From the NCBI RefSeq assembly GCF_002934545.1, contig NZ_PTJA01000011.1:1-64000 (forward strand): DNA of 64,000 nucleotides, written 5' to 3'. The notes under the pieces were generated by a model. The model worked only from the letters and a program-made list of their open reading frames with translations. It was not told where the DNA came from and made no database searches. The stretch comes from Lacrimispora xylanisolvens. Lineage in GTDB: Bacteria; Bacillota; Clostridia; Lachnospirales; Lachnospiraceae. This document shows, piece by piece, positions 1-8,070 of the stretch (within the stretch, counting starts at the first letter, position 1; each line of letters begins with the position of its first letter). The translations under genes were made by a program, and so were the position numbers.

Positions 1-43
1 TAAAAGAATTTTACAATAAAGTAGCACAAAGAAAAACCCCAAA

Positions 44-151
44 CCCCTCATGAGTGAGGGGCAGGGGAGTTGAGAGTGTCGAAGACACTTTTTTACTCCG
101 GAGATTTAAAGCACCAGGGTGTTTACTTTCCGGACTATTTAACGGAGGAGG
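44..151 (+). promoter_or_regulatory. Structured leader upstream of the chemoreceptor gene
   Basis: The sequence holds a perfect 7-bp hairpin (44-50 with 55-61), a 6-bp GAA-loop hairpin followed by six T (75-94), and a later segment in which CTCCG (96-100) is exactly complementary to CGGAG (143-147). The last is part of the ribosome site GGAGGAGG at 144-151. AGCACC/GGTGTT at 110-122 could form a further small stem. The arrangement would allow both termination and ribosome-site masking. I do not recognise a named riboswitch class in it, and the role is inference. Confidence 0.4.
75..94 (+). terminator. Intrinsic terminator-like hairpin
   Basis: AGTGTC-GAA-GACACT at 75-89 is followed by a run of T to position 94. 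It either ends a gene lying left of the window or acts inside the leader of the chemoreceptor gene that starts 69 bases later. The stem is only 6 bp, so its strength is uncertain. Confidence 0.5.
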
Positions 152-162
152 CGTAAGTATTT

Positions 163-2118
163 ATGAAATACTTAAAAAGCAAGCTTATAGTTTTTGTTTC
201 ATTGTTATTGGTTTTAACAGTTGGATTTCTAACTGCTCTCACTTCTATTTTTCATTATCAGAGTTCTATTGAAGAAGCGAAGAAGAATTCATCCTATCTG
301 GCAGCATCGTATCAACAGGGAATTGATTCTGTACTTGACATCTACAGGAACCAGATTAAGATTACTGCATCAAAGAGTTTTCTGACAGACGGAAAAACTT
401 CTGCAGCAGAGCAGAAGCGTCTTCTGGAAGAAGAAGCACAGGTCTCTGGTTTTAATTATATTACAATCGCTGATTCCAATGGGAACAATGATAAAGGAGA
501 TCAGATTGGAGATCAGGAGTTTTTTAAGCAGGCGGTAAACGGAGTTACTTGTATTTCCAGTCCACTTGTTAAGGGAGATACTGATATCGTGTTCTATATT
601 GGGGCTCCCATTGGCAGCACTGGAAAAGTGCTTTACGGTCTTCTCCCTTATAAAGCGTTCAGCGATGAACTGACAAAGATTAAGATTGGAGAAAGCGGAT
701 ATGCATTTGTTACAGATAAGGCAGGAAAAACTGTGATTCATCCAGATGCCGGCAACGTAAGTAATCCAAAGGATTACTTTGAACTGGCAAAGCAGGATCC
801 CTCCTATGAGCCAACCGCTAAGATTTTTAAGGCCATGATGGATGGGAAGACAGATACGGGATTCAGTTATTACAACGGGGTCCGCCGTCTGGTGGGATAT
901 ACTCCTCTTAGTGGTCCGGAGGGCTGGTCTGTGGCTGTGACAACTCCATTGACTCAGATTGAAGGAAATGTCCGCCTTACTCTGCTGATGAGTGTGATTA
1001 CCGGTCTGCTTCTACTTGCAGTATCCATTCTGATTGTAAGAGTCTTTGCACAGCGGATCACGAAGCCGATTCTTGAGGCAACCCAGCGCCTTGAGCGTCT
1101 GGCTCATGGCGATTTACAAGATGATGTGGAACTCACCAAAGGAAAAGATGAAAGCGCCCGTTTAATTCTTGCACTTCACAATACCATCAGAGAGCTTCGT
1201 TCTTATATCATGGATATATCCCATGTGCTGAATGCTGTGGCTAATAGCGATCTGACGGTTACAAGTTCGGTGGAGTACATGGGAGATTTTGTTCCTATCC
1301 AGACAGCCCTTAAAAAGATCCTGTCTTCCCTTAACGCCACGTTGAAAAACATCGCCTGTTCAGCAGAACAGGTTGGTGCAAGCTCCGCCCAGGTCGCTTT
1401 GGGAGGACAGAATCTGGCTGCCAATTCCACGGAACAGGCGGCTACCACAGAGAGCCTGGTTTCATCTCTGGAGACGGTCTCCAGTCATATAAAGGATAAT
1501 GCCCAGTATACCCTTACCATTAAGGATATGACGGAGTCAGCAATTCTTGAGACCAGACAGGGAGATGAGGAGATGAAGAAGCTGCAGGAATCCATGGTAA
1601 GCATTGATTTTTCCTCCAAGAAGATCCAGGAGATCATACATATTATTGATGATATTGCATTCCAGACCAATATTCTGGCATTAAATGCCGCCATAGAGGC
1701 AGCTCGTGCAGGAGAAGCAGGAAAAGGATTTTCCGTTGTTGCAGATGAGGTGAGAGAGCTGGCTGGAAAAAGTGCAGATGCTGCAAAGCAGACTACGGAT
1801 TTAATCCACAGCACCATGGAATCCGTTGCCCAGGGAAAACGAAACACAGAGTCCACTGCTGTAGTATTTGAAAAAATTGTGGAGCAGACCAATACAATCG
1901 ATACACTTGTATCCAAGGTATACCAGTCATTAAAGAGACAGGCGGACAGTGTGGCTCAGTTAGAAGATGGTATGCAGAAAATATCCATGGTTACCCAGTC
2001 TAACTCAGCAACAGCGGAAGAAAGTGCCGCCACCAGTGAAGAATTGTTAAGCCAGATGCAGATGTTAAAAGAGCTGATTATGCAGTTCCAGCTTTCTGAT
2101 ACAAGAGACCAGCTTTAA
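163..2118 (+). CDS. Methyl-accepting chemotaxis protein
   Basis: A transmembrane chemoreceptor that senses a ligand outside the cell and controls CheA through CheW. Residues 7-29 form the first membrane segment and about 40-270 an extracellular sensor of Cache type. About 275-297 is the second membrane segment and about 298-350 a HAMP linker. The rest is the methyl-accepting signalling coiled coil; its hairpin tip shows the hallmark [18 protein letters not shown] and [14 protein letters not shown]. Length (651 aa) is normal for the class. The start follows GGAGGAGG with 11 bases between. It stands alone, followed by a terminator and preceded by an unusual structured leader. The ligand cannot be told from sequence. 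Confidence 0.93.
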   Translation: MKYLKSKLIVFVSLLLVLTVGFLTALTSIFHYQSSIEEAKKNSSYLAASYQQGIDSVLDIYRNQIKITASKSFLTDGKTSAAEQKRLLEEEAQVSGFNYITIADSNGNNDKGDQIGDQEFFKQAVNGVTCISSPLVKGDTDIVFYIGAPIGSTGKVLYGLLPYKAFSDELTKIKIGESGYAFVTDKAGKTVIHPDAGNVSNPKDYFELAKQDPSYEPTAKIFKAMMDGKTDTGFSYYNGVRRLVGYTPLSGPEGWSVAVTTPLTQIEGNVRLTLLMSVITGLLLLAVSILIVRVFAQRITKPILEATQRLERLAHGDLQDDVELTKGKDESARLILALHNTIRELRSYIMDISHVLNAVANSDLTVTSSVEYMGDFVPIQTALKKILSSLNATLKNIACSAEQVGASSAQVALGGQNLAANSTEQAATTESLVSSLETVSSHIKDNAQYTLTIKDMTESAILETRQGDEEMKKLQESMVSIDFSSKKIQEIIHIIDDIAFQTNILALNAAIEAARAGEAGKGFSVVADEVRELAGKSADAAKQTTDLIHSTMESVAQGKRNTESTAVVFEKIVEQTNTIDTLVSKVYQSLKRQADSVAQLEDGMQKISMVTQSNSATAEESAATSEELLSQMQMLKELIMQFQLSDTRDQL

Positions 2119-2141
2119 ATTCTTTCTAATAAATAAGATAT

Positions 2142-2184
2142 GCCCTGATAAGCGGTTAATAGCTGCTTACCAGGGTATTTTTTT
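2142..2184 (+). terminator. Terminator of the chemoreceptor gene
   Basis: An imperfect GC-containing stem, CCCTG..AAGC paired with GCTT..CAGGG, is followed by a long T run ending near 2184. It separates the chemoreceptor from the ABC operon. Confidence 0.75.
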
Positions 2185-2212
2185 GTGCCAGCTATTTTCC
2201 GATAAAAAATAA

Positions 2213-2241
2213 TTGACAAATAGTTTTCATCATAGTATTAT
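2213..2241 (+). promoter_or_regulatory. Promoter of the leader peptide / cysteine ABC operon
   Basis: A near-consensus sigma-A promoter: TTGACA at 2213-2218, 17 bases, then TATTAT at 2236-2241. Transcription would begin near 2248, about 30 bases before the leader peptide start codon. Confidence 0.8.
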
Positions 2242-2277
2242 ACATATATAAATAGTATGTTTATAGGGAGAATGAAA

Positions 2278-2388
2278 ATGAATCATTTATTTATGGTGGT
2301 ACTGGAAAATATGAGGCTGAGTTGCTTTTGCTGTAGATGCTTCGCAAGAAGAGATACGGTTTTTTCCAGTGCGCATATGAATATCTGA
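2278..2388 (+). CDS. Cys-rich leader peptide (36 aa), probable attenuator peptide
   Basis: A short frame with a GGGAG ribosome site 7 bases upstream of its ATG. It sits between a strong promoter and a terminator hairpin that lies before the ABC genes. Cysteines fall at residues 16, 18, 19 and 21 in the core LSCFCCRCFARR, and the tail reads DTVFSS. The 36-aa peptide at 15978 has the same layout and a matching core and tail. This is the pattern of a leader peptide that measures charged Cys-tRNA, as trp and his leaders do for their amino acids. No function is proven. The frame could instead encode a small secreted or metal-binding peptide, but the flanking terminator argues for attenuation. Confidence 0.7.
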   Translation: MNHLFMVVLENMRLSCFCCRCFARRDTVFSSAHMNI

Positions 2389-2427
2389 TTTCCTGCAAAT
2401 TCCTGTGACAGACCAGACATGGAAAAA

Positions 2428-2462
2428 GGGGGGCAGATGGGCGTTCATCTGCTTCCTTTTTT
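2428..2462 (+). terminator. Attenuator terminator between leader peptide and ABC operon
   Basis: GCAGATG (2433-2439) pairs with CATCTGC (2446-2452), extended by G-tract to pyrimidine pairing and followed by TTCCTTTTTT. It stands only 24 bases before the first permease gene, so it must be read through for the operon to be expressed. Possible competing pairs are 2383-2387 with 2434-2438 (5 bp) and 2361-2368 with 2420-2427 (8 bp). Confidence 0.75.
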
Positions 2463-2486
2463 CATGAAATCAAAGGAGATACCAAT

Positions 2487-3167
2487 ATGGACTTTGAATT
2501 TATACGTGCGTATGCGCCGCTTTACGCCAGTGCCGCAGTCTTAACACTGACCATTGCATTTTTTGGAATTTTGCTGTCAGTTGTGATCGGTCTGCTATGC
2601 AGTCTGGTAAAGATTTTTAAAATACCGGTATTAACAGCCATTGTGAACGGGTACATAGAGATATCAAGAAATACACCCTTGCTAATCCAGCTGTTTTTCC
2701 TGTATTTCGGTCTGCCTAAAATTGGAATTGTACTAAGCTCTGAGACTTGTGCCATTACAGGTCTGGCATTCCTTGGAGGAAGTTATATGGCGGAGGCATT
2801 CCGCACTGGAATTGAACAGATTCCAAAGATCCAGACAGATTCCGGTTTAAGCCTGGGTATGACGGGACTTCAGATATTCCGTTTCATTATACTTCCCCAG
2901 GCAATCGCAACCAGCGTTCCGGTCTTCTGTGCCAATATCATTTTCCTGATTAAGGAAACCTCTGTATTCAGCGCAGTTGCCCTTGCAGATCTTATGTTTG
3001 TGGCAAAGGATCTGATTGGTATTTACTATAAAACAGATGAGGCACTTTTCATGCTGGTCATCTCGTATTTACTGATTCTTCTGCCAGTATCCGCTTTTTG
3101 TACCTTGTTGGAAAGGAGGGTGCGGTATGCAGAATTTGGGAATTCAAATCCTGTTTCAGGGAAATAA
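2487..3167 (+). CDS. Amino-acid ABC transporter permease (cysteine/polar amino acid family)
   Basis: An integral membrane subunit of a polar amino-acid uptake ABC transporter (HisM/GlnP family), normal length at 226 aa. Residues 14-36 form the first strong membrane helix. The family hallmark ISRNTPLLIQLFFLYFGLP is near residue 58, and the EAA loop is visible as EAFRTGIEQIPKIQ..G..LG. It overlaps the next permease gene by 41 bases, as in paired-permease operons. Substrate is inferred from the binding protein at 4578. Expression depends on reading through the terminator at 2428-2462. Confidence 0.9.
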   Translation: MDFEFIRAYAPLYASAAVLTLTIAFFGILLSVVIGLLCSLVKIFKIPVLTAIVNGYIEISRNTPLLIQLFFLYFGLPKIGIVLSSETCAITGLAFLGGSYMAEAFRTGIEQIPKIQTDSGLSLGMTGLQIFRFIILPQAIATSVPVFCANIIFLIKETSVFSAVALADLMFVAKDLIGIYYKTDEALFMLVISYLLILLPVSAFCTLLERRVRYAEFGNSNPVSGK

Positions 3168-3804
3168 TTTTTTAAGGCTGTGGGAAGGCTTATGGGTTTC
3201 ATTAAAGCTTGCGGTTATGTCCATGTTTTTTTCCATCTGTCTTGGAATGCTGTTTGGCATGGTAATGACCAGTACCAATAAGCTTGTACGTTTTTTCTGC
3301 CGTCTGTATCTTGAGACAGTACGGATCATGCCCCAGCTGGTACTTTTGTTTCTGGTTTATTTTGGGGCGGCAAAGCATTTAAATGTGAATTTATCAGGAG
3401 GAACCGCCGCAGTGCTGGTATTCACCTTCTGGGGAACTGCCGAAATGGGGGATCTGGTGCGGAGTGCACTGGAGTCCATCCCTGTTCATCAGTATCAGAG
3501 TGGTTATGCCCTGGGTTTTGGTAAGATTGGCGTTTACCGCCATATCATCATACCTCAGACCATTCGCCGGCTTTTACCGTCCATGATGAATCTTCTGACT
3601 AGAATGGTTAAAACCACATCGTTAGTGGTTCTGATCGGCGTAATTGAAGTGGTCAAGGTAGGAAAGCAGATTATTGACGCCTCCCGCTATACAGTTCCGG
3701 ATGCAGCTCTTTGGGTATACGGCGTTATCTTTATCATGTATTTTGCAGTCTGTTATCCATTTTCCAGGGCAGCGGCTCTGTTAGATAAGAAATTGAGGGA
3801 TTGA
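3127..3804 (+). CDS. Amino-acid ABC transporter permease, second subunit
   Basis: Second permease of the same transporter, 225 aa. It shows the same family features: [18 protein letters not shown] and an EAA-type loop [19 protein letters not shown]. The ATG follows GGAGG within the end of the first permease gene, so the two are probably translationally coupled. The pair would form a heterodimeric membrane channel served by the ATPase at 3807. No odd features. Confidence 0.9.
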   Translation: MQNLGIQILFQGNNFLRLWEGLWVSLKLAVMSMFFSICLGMLFGMVMTSTNKLVRFFCRLYLETVRIMPQLVLLFLVYFGAAKHLNVNLSGGTAAVLVFTFWGTAEMGDLVRSALESIPVHQYQSGYALGFGKIGVYRHIIIPQTIRRLLPSMMNLLTRMVKTTSLVVLIGVIEVVKVGKQIIDASRYTVPDAALWVYGVIFIMYFAVCYPFSRAAALLDKKLRD

Positions 3805-3806
3805 TT

Positions 3807-4559
3807 ATGAATGTGGAAGAAATTTTAAAAACGGAGCAGCTGAATAAATCCTATGAAAATGGGTTAAAGGTTCTAAACGACATTACATTTTCTCTGAAAA
3901 AGGGAGAGGTGGTTGTAATAATTGGTCCTTCCGGCTGTGGAAAAAGCACCTTTTTACGATGTTTAAACATGTTGGAGCCAGTGGATTCCGGCACCATTCG
4001 TTTTAAAGACCGTGTCATTGACAGGGCGAATAAAGATGTTTATGAGTTGAGGCAAAAAATTGGAATGGTATTTCAAAGCTATGATTTATTTCCTCATCTG
4101 ACCATTCTGGATAATATACTTCTGGCTCCCATTAAGGTTCAAAAGAGGGAAAGATCAGAGGTGGCAAAAGAAGCAGAGGAACTTTTAAAACGGGTCGGTC
4201 TGTCAGATAAAACAAAGGTCTACCCAAGACAGCTGTCAGGCGGGCAGAAACAGAGAGTTGCCATTGTGCGGGCGCTTATGATGCATCCGGAGATTCTTCT
4301 TCTCGATGAGATAACAGCTGCTTTGGATCCGGAGATGGTCCGGGAAGTTCTTCAGGTAGTGCTGGAGCTTGCCAGAGAGGGAATGACAATGGTGATTGTA
4401 ACCCATGAGATGGAATTTGCAAAAGCAGTTGCAGACCGGGTTTTGTTTATGGATCAGGGAGTAGTGGTAGAAGAGGGAAGTCCGGAGGAGTTCTTTCGCT
4501 CACCCCAAACAGAGAGAGCAAAGCAATTTTTAAATATGTTTCATTATGAAGCTCGATAG
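3807..4559 (+). CDS. Amino-acid ABC transporter ATP-binding protein
   Basis: The cytoplasmic ATPase of the transporter. Visible motifs are Walker [10 protein letters not shown], the Q-loop in [11 protein letters not shown], signature [11 protein letters not shown], Walker [13 protein letters not shown] and the switch histidine in VTHEM. Length fits the GlnQ/TcyC class. A TTG at 3801 is possible, but GAGGGA at 3795-3800 is better spaced for ATG 3807. The gene follows the permease stop by two bases. Confidence 0.9.
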   Translation: MNVEEILKTEQLNKSYENGLKVLNDITFSLKKGEVVVIIGPSGCGKSTFLRCLNMLEPVDSGTIRFKDRVIDRANKDVYELRQKIGMVFQSYDLFPHLTILDNILLAPIKVQKRERSEVAKEAEELLKRVGLSDKTKVYPRQLSGGQKQRVAIVRALMMHPEILLLDEITAALDPEMVREVLQVVLELAREGMTMVIVTHEMEFAKAVADRVLFMDQGVVVEEGSPEEFFRSPQTERAKQFLNMFHYEAR

Positions 4560-4577
4560 AAAAGGAGGATATTATTT

Positions 4578-5456
4578 ATGAAAAAGGGATTATTAAGCGC
4601 ATTACTTGGAATTACCATGGCAGCGGGGATTTTAGCAGGCTGCAGTCAGGCAAAAGCACCGGCAGGAGCTCCGGCGCAGGAGGCTTCTCCCTCTGCAAAA
4701 GCCAGATCTCTTGATGAAATTAAGAAAGCCGGTACCATCCGCATCGGTGTGTTCAGTGATAAAAATCCATTTGGATATGTGGATTCCAATGGTAAGATCC
4801 AGGGATATGATGTTTATTTTGGAAAGAGAATTGCAAAAGATTTGTTTGGCAGTGAGGATAAAGTGGAATTTGTCTATGTGGAAGCCGCAAGCCGTGTGGA
4901 ATACTTAAAATCTGCCAAGGTTGATGTCATACTGGCTAATTTTACAGTGACTGACGAAAGAAAAGAGCAGGTAGATTTTGCACTTCCTTACATGAAAGTT
5001 GCGCTGGGAGTGGTATCACCGGATAAGGCTCTGATTTCTGATGTTTCCCAGTTAAAAGATAAAACCTTAATTGTAGTAAAAGGTACGACTGCAGAGACTT
5101 ATTTCTCCCAGAATCACCCGGAAGTAAAGCTGTTAAAGTTTGATGAGTACCAGGAGGCTTATGATGCTCTTGCCGACGGAAGAGGAGATGCGTTCTCCAC
5201 AGATAATACGGAAGTTCTTGCATGGGCGATTCAAAACAAGGGATTTACAGTAGGAATTGAATCCATTGGAAATCTTGACACCATCGCTCCGGCAGTGCAG
5301 AAAGGCAATACGGAACTTTTAGAGTGGCTGAATGGGGAAATTAAATCATTAGCAGGAGAGCAGTTCTTCCATCAGGATTATAAAGAAACCTTAGAACCTG
5401 TATACGGAGATGAAATTGATCCGGAGAATCTGGTAGTGGAAGGCGGTCAGGTTTAG
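4578..5456 (+). CDS. Cysteine-binding-type ABC substrate-binding lipoprotein
   Basis: A lipoprotein that captures substrate outside the cell for the permeases upstream. The signal peptide ends in a lipobox ILAGC (Cys 22). A Ser/Ala/Pro-rich linker follows, then a family-3 solute-binding fold. The body closely resembles, from memory, the cysteine-binding protein CjaA/Cj0982 of Campylobacter jejuni: IRIGVFSDKNPFGYVD, DVILANFTVTDER and FALPYMKVALGVVS. That similarity plus the Cys-rich leader peptide of the operon make cysteine or cystine the likely substrate. Other polar amino acids remain possible. Confidence 0.85.
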   Translation: MKKGLLSALLGITMAAGILAGCSQAKAPAGAPAQEASPSAKARSLDEIKKAGTIRIGVFSDKNPFGYVDSNGKIQGYDVYFGKRIAKDLFGSEDKVEFVYVEAASRVEYLKSAKVDVILANFTVTDERKEQVDFALPYMKVALGVVSPDKALISDVSQLKDKTLIVVKGTTAETYFSQNHPEVKLLKFDEYQEAYDALADGRGDAFSTDNTEVLAWAIQNKGFTVGIESIGNLDTIAPAVQKGNTELLEWLNGEIKSLAGEQFFHQDYKETLEPVYGDEIDPENLVVEGGQV

Positions 5457-5485
5457 ATTTAAATATTATTGAGAAAAAATAACCG

Positions 5486-5514
5486 GCAGGGCGTATTGAC
5501 GCCCTGCATTTTTT
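5486..5514 (+). terminator. Terminator of the cysteine ABC operon
   Basis: GCAGGGCGT-ATTG-ACGCCCTGC, a perfect 9-bp stem at 5486-5507, is followed by ATTTTTT. Confidence 0.9.
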
Positions 5515-5522
5515 GTATGATA

Positions 5523-5548
5523 ATAACATCGTTATATAACAGTGTTAT
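5523..5548 (+). promoter_or_regulatory. Tandem palindromic operator upstream of tetR-type gene
   Basis: Two abutting 13-bp palindromes of the same form, ATAAC-ATC-GTTAT (5523-5535) and ATAAC-AGT-GTTAT (5536-5548), lie directly before the ribosome site of the TetR gene. They are the likely autoregulatory binding site of that repressor. This is inference from position and symmetry. Confidence 0.65.
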
Positions 5549-5560
5549 AAAGGAGAACAA

Positions 5561-6178
5561 ATGAGTACTCAGGGAAATGATACACGCCTCGCTATCCTGG
5601 AAGCGGGGAAACAGGAATTTTTAAAATATGGTTATGAAGGTGCTTCCTTAAGGCGGATTGCAAAAGAGGCCTGTGTGACAACAGGAGCGATTTATGGATA
5701 TTTTCCAGGCAAGGAGGCGCTTTTTGAGGAATTGACCGGAGATGCAGCAGACGGACTAATGGAAAAATACAGAGCGGTACATGTGGAATTTGCCGCACTG
5801 CCCCCGGAAAAACAGGCGGAAGCCCTTGATGTGATCTCCGATGATAATGTTCCATGGATGGTAAATTATGTTTATGACCGCTTTGATTTGTTTAAACTGA
5901 TCTTTTGTAAAAGCAGCAAAGAATACTGTGACAGTTATTTAAGTGAGCTGACGGAGATTGAAGAAGCCTCAACCTGGGAGTTTGTAGAGGCGATGAAGGA
6001 ACTGGGGCATGATGTCATGGAGATTGACAGCACCATCATTCATATTTTAGCACGATCGTTTTTCCAGCAGCTCTGGGAGTTTGTCGCTCATGATGTTCCC
6101 AGAGAGAAGGCTCTGTCTTATGGGCTGGTGCTTGGAACCTTCCAGCATGCGGGCTGGAAAAAAATTATGGGGCTTTAA
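5561..6178 (+). CDS. TetR/AcrR family transcriptional regulator
   Basis: A ligand-responsive repressor of 205 aa. Residues 8-54 form the TetR helix-turn-helix: AILEAGKQEFLKYGYEGASL then RRIAKEACVTTGAIYGYFPG. The C-terminal half is a variable ligand domain with acidic helices and no recognisable class. It starts 12 bases after the tandem palindromes at 5523-5548 and is followed by an ABC exporter pair, its probable target. The inducing ligand is unknown, possibly an exported drug or peptide. Confidence 0.88.
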   Translation: MSTQGNDTRLAILEAGKQEFLKYGYEGASLRRIAKEACVTTGAIYGYFPGKEALFEELTGDAADGLMEKYRAVHVEFAALPPEKQAEALDVISDDNVPWMVNYVYDRFDLFKLIFCKSSKEYCDSYLSELTEIEEASTWEFVEAMKELGHDVMEIDSTIIHILARSFFQQLWEFVAHDVPREKALSYGLVLGTFQHAGWKKIMGL

Positions 6179-6197
6179 TGCTCCATATTATTTTGAA

Positions 6198-6238
6198 CTG
6201 AAATTAGCTTAAACTAACTAATGGCCGAATAATTTCAG
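6198..6238 (+). repeat. Inverted repeat between the TetR gene and the ABC exporter
   Basis: CTGAAATTA at 6198-6206 is the exact reverse complement of TAATTTCAG at 6230-6238, with 23 bases between. It ends just before the ribosome site AGAGGAGGA of the exporter. It has no T run, so it is more likely an operator or an mRNA structure than a terminator. Confidence 0.5.
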
Positions 6239-6255
6239 CCAGAGGAGGAAAAAAG

Positions 6256-8070
6256 GTGGAAGAAAAAAAGAATCTGATGACAGAACTTCCGGTTACCGGG
6301 AAGGTCACGCTCCTTACGTTTGCAGGGAGTTACAAATATTTAACGTGGCTGGGGTGTCTTCTGTCCGGAATTAGTGCCGTAATCGGGCTGTTTCCCTATT
6401 TATTTATGTGGAAGGCGGTAAAATCTGCAGTAACCGCCTGGCCGGATGTCCCCGCAGCAGGAGAGATGATCACTTATGGCTGGTATGCTGTTGGGGCAGC
6501 ACTTGGCAGTATGCTGATTTATTTCGGTGCGCTTTTATGCACCCATTTGTCCGCGTTCCGTACAGCCAGAAATATGAAGACAGTGGCACTTCATCATTTA
6601 ACAAGGCTGCCTGTGGGATATGTGAAACGTATGGGCAGTGGAAAACTGCGCCGGATTATTGACGATGGAGCCGGACAGACCGAGACCTATCTGGCTCACC
6701 AGCTTCCGGATCTGGCGGGGGCAATGGTGACACCAGTGGCCGTTTTGTTTCTCCTGCTGTTTTTTGACTGGAGATTTGGACTGATCAGTCTTTTGCCTAT
6801 GGCAGTCGGGCTTTTTGTTTTAACCAGAGTGCTGATGGGAGATATGGAAAATTCCATGGCACAGTACCAGAATGCACTGGAGGATATGAACAATGAGGCT
6901 GTGGAATATGTGAGAGGAATTCCGGTTGTAAAAACATTTCAACAGAGTATTTTTTCCTTTAAAAACTTTCATGAATCCATACTCCGTTATAAAAACTGGG
7001 CAGTTAACTATACTGTTTCTTTGCGGATCCCCATGTGTGCCTACACCGTAAGCATCAATGGTATTTTTGCTTTTCTCATTCCGGCAGGTCTGATTCTGAC
7101 CGCAGATTTAAGCCGTGGAACTTCTTATCTTAAAGTGGTTCTGGACATTCTGTTTTATGTTCTGTTTACACCGGTCTGCGTAACTATGATGGATAAAATC
7201 ATGTGGACCAGTGAGAATACGTTAAAAGCAAAGGATGCCTTAAACAGGGTGATGGTTATAATAGAAGAACCGCCTTTAAAAGAACCGGAATATGGGGGAA
7301 TTCCAAAAGATTCATCCGTGGAATTTAAGAATGTTACCTTTTCCTATGAAAAAGGAAAGGAGGCAGCTTTGCAAAATGTATCTTTTCAAATCCCTCAGGG
7401 CTCCACTGTGGCGATTGTGGGACCTTCAGGTGGAGGAAAAACCACGGCAGCCAGTCTTATTCCCCGTTTTTATGATGTTGACAGCGGAAGTATCTGTGTT
7501 GGTGGAGTCGATATCAGGGAAATGAATACGGAAAAACTGATGGAGAAGATCAGCTTTGTTTTCCAGGACAGCCATCTTTTTAAAGATACCATCCTGAATA
7601 ATATCCGGGCTGCAAGGCCGGAAGCAACAAAAAAGGAAGTGGAGCAGGCGGTCAAAGCAGCCTGCTGTCAGGACATTATTGACAAATTCCCCGATGGGTA
7701 TGAAACTGTGGTGGGTACCAAGGGCGTTTACTTATCAGGCGGAGAATGTCAGAGAATTGCCATAGCAAGAGCCGTATTAAAGAATGCCCCCATTGTTCTT
7801 CTTGATGAAGCCACGGCATTTGCTGATCCTGACAATGAATATCAGATCCAGAAAGCATTTGAAACCCTGGTTAAAGGTAAAACCGTTTTAATGATTGCCC
7901 ACCGTCTTTCAACTGTCCGAGGAGCAGACCGGATTTTAGTGATGAATCAGGGACGGATCGAGGAGGAAGGAAACCATGAGGAACTGATTCAAAAGCAGGG
8001 GCTGTATGCTGCTATGTGGAAGGACTATCAGACCTCAGTTTCATGGAAAGTAGGTGAAAAACATGAGTAA
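6256..8070 (+). CDS. ABC exporter half-transporter 1 (fused permease-ATPase)
   Basis: A 604-aa half-transporter with an N-terminal six-helix type I exporter domain (about 20-330) fused to an ATPase. Motifs are Walker A GPSGGGKTT, Q-loop VFQDSHLF, signature LSGGECQRIAIA, Walker B VLLDEATAFADPDNE and switch H in IAHRLST. The FADPDNE end of the Walker B region is what I associate with YbtP/Irp6-like pairs in anaerobes, so siderophore-like, peptide or drug transport is possible. The start is GTG after GAGGAGGA. It pairs with the next gene, which begins before this one ends. Confidence 0.88.
   Translation: MEEKKNLMTELPVTGKVTLLTFAGSYKYLTWLGCLLSGISAVIGLFPYLFMWKAVKSAVTAWPDVPAAGEMITYGWYAVGAALGSMLIYFGALLCTHLSAFRTARNMKTVALHHLTRLPVGYVKRMGSGKLRRIIDDGAGQTETYLAHQLPDLAGAMVTPVAVLFLLLFFDWRFGLISLLPMAVGLFVLTRVLMGDMENSMAQYQNALEDMNNEAVEYVRGIPVVKTFQQSIFSFKNFHESILRYKNWAVNYTVSLRIPMCAYTVSINGIFAFLIPAGLILTADLSRGTSYLKVVLDILFYVLFTPVCVTMMDKIMWTSENTLKAKDALNRVMVIIEEPPLKEPEYGGIPKDSSVEFKNVTFSYEKGKEAALQNVSFQIPQGSTVAIVGPSGGGKTTAASLIPRFYDVDSGSICVGGVDIREMNTEKLMEKISFVFQDSHLFKDTILNNIRAARPEATKKEVEQAVKAACCQDIIDKFPDGYETVVGTKGVYLSGGECQRIAIARAVLKNAPIVLLDEATAFADPDNEYQIQKAFETLVKGKTVLMIAHRLSTVRGADRILVMNQGRIEEEGNHEELIQKQGLYAAMWKDYQTSVSWKVGEKHE

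Noticed and set aside
95-150. c-di-GMP riboswitch upstream of the chemoreceptor
   Set aside because: The conserved GEMM core and tetraloop/receptor sequences are not present; only unrelated hairpins are seen.
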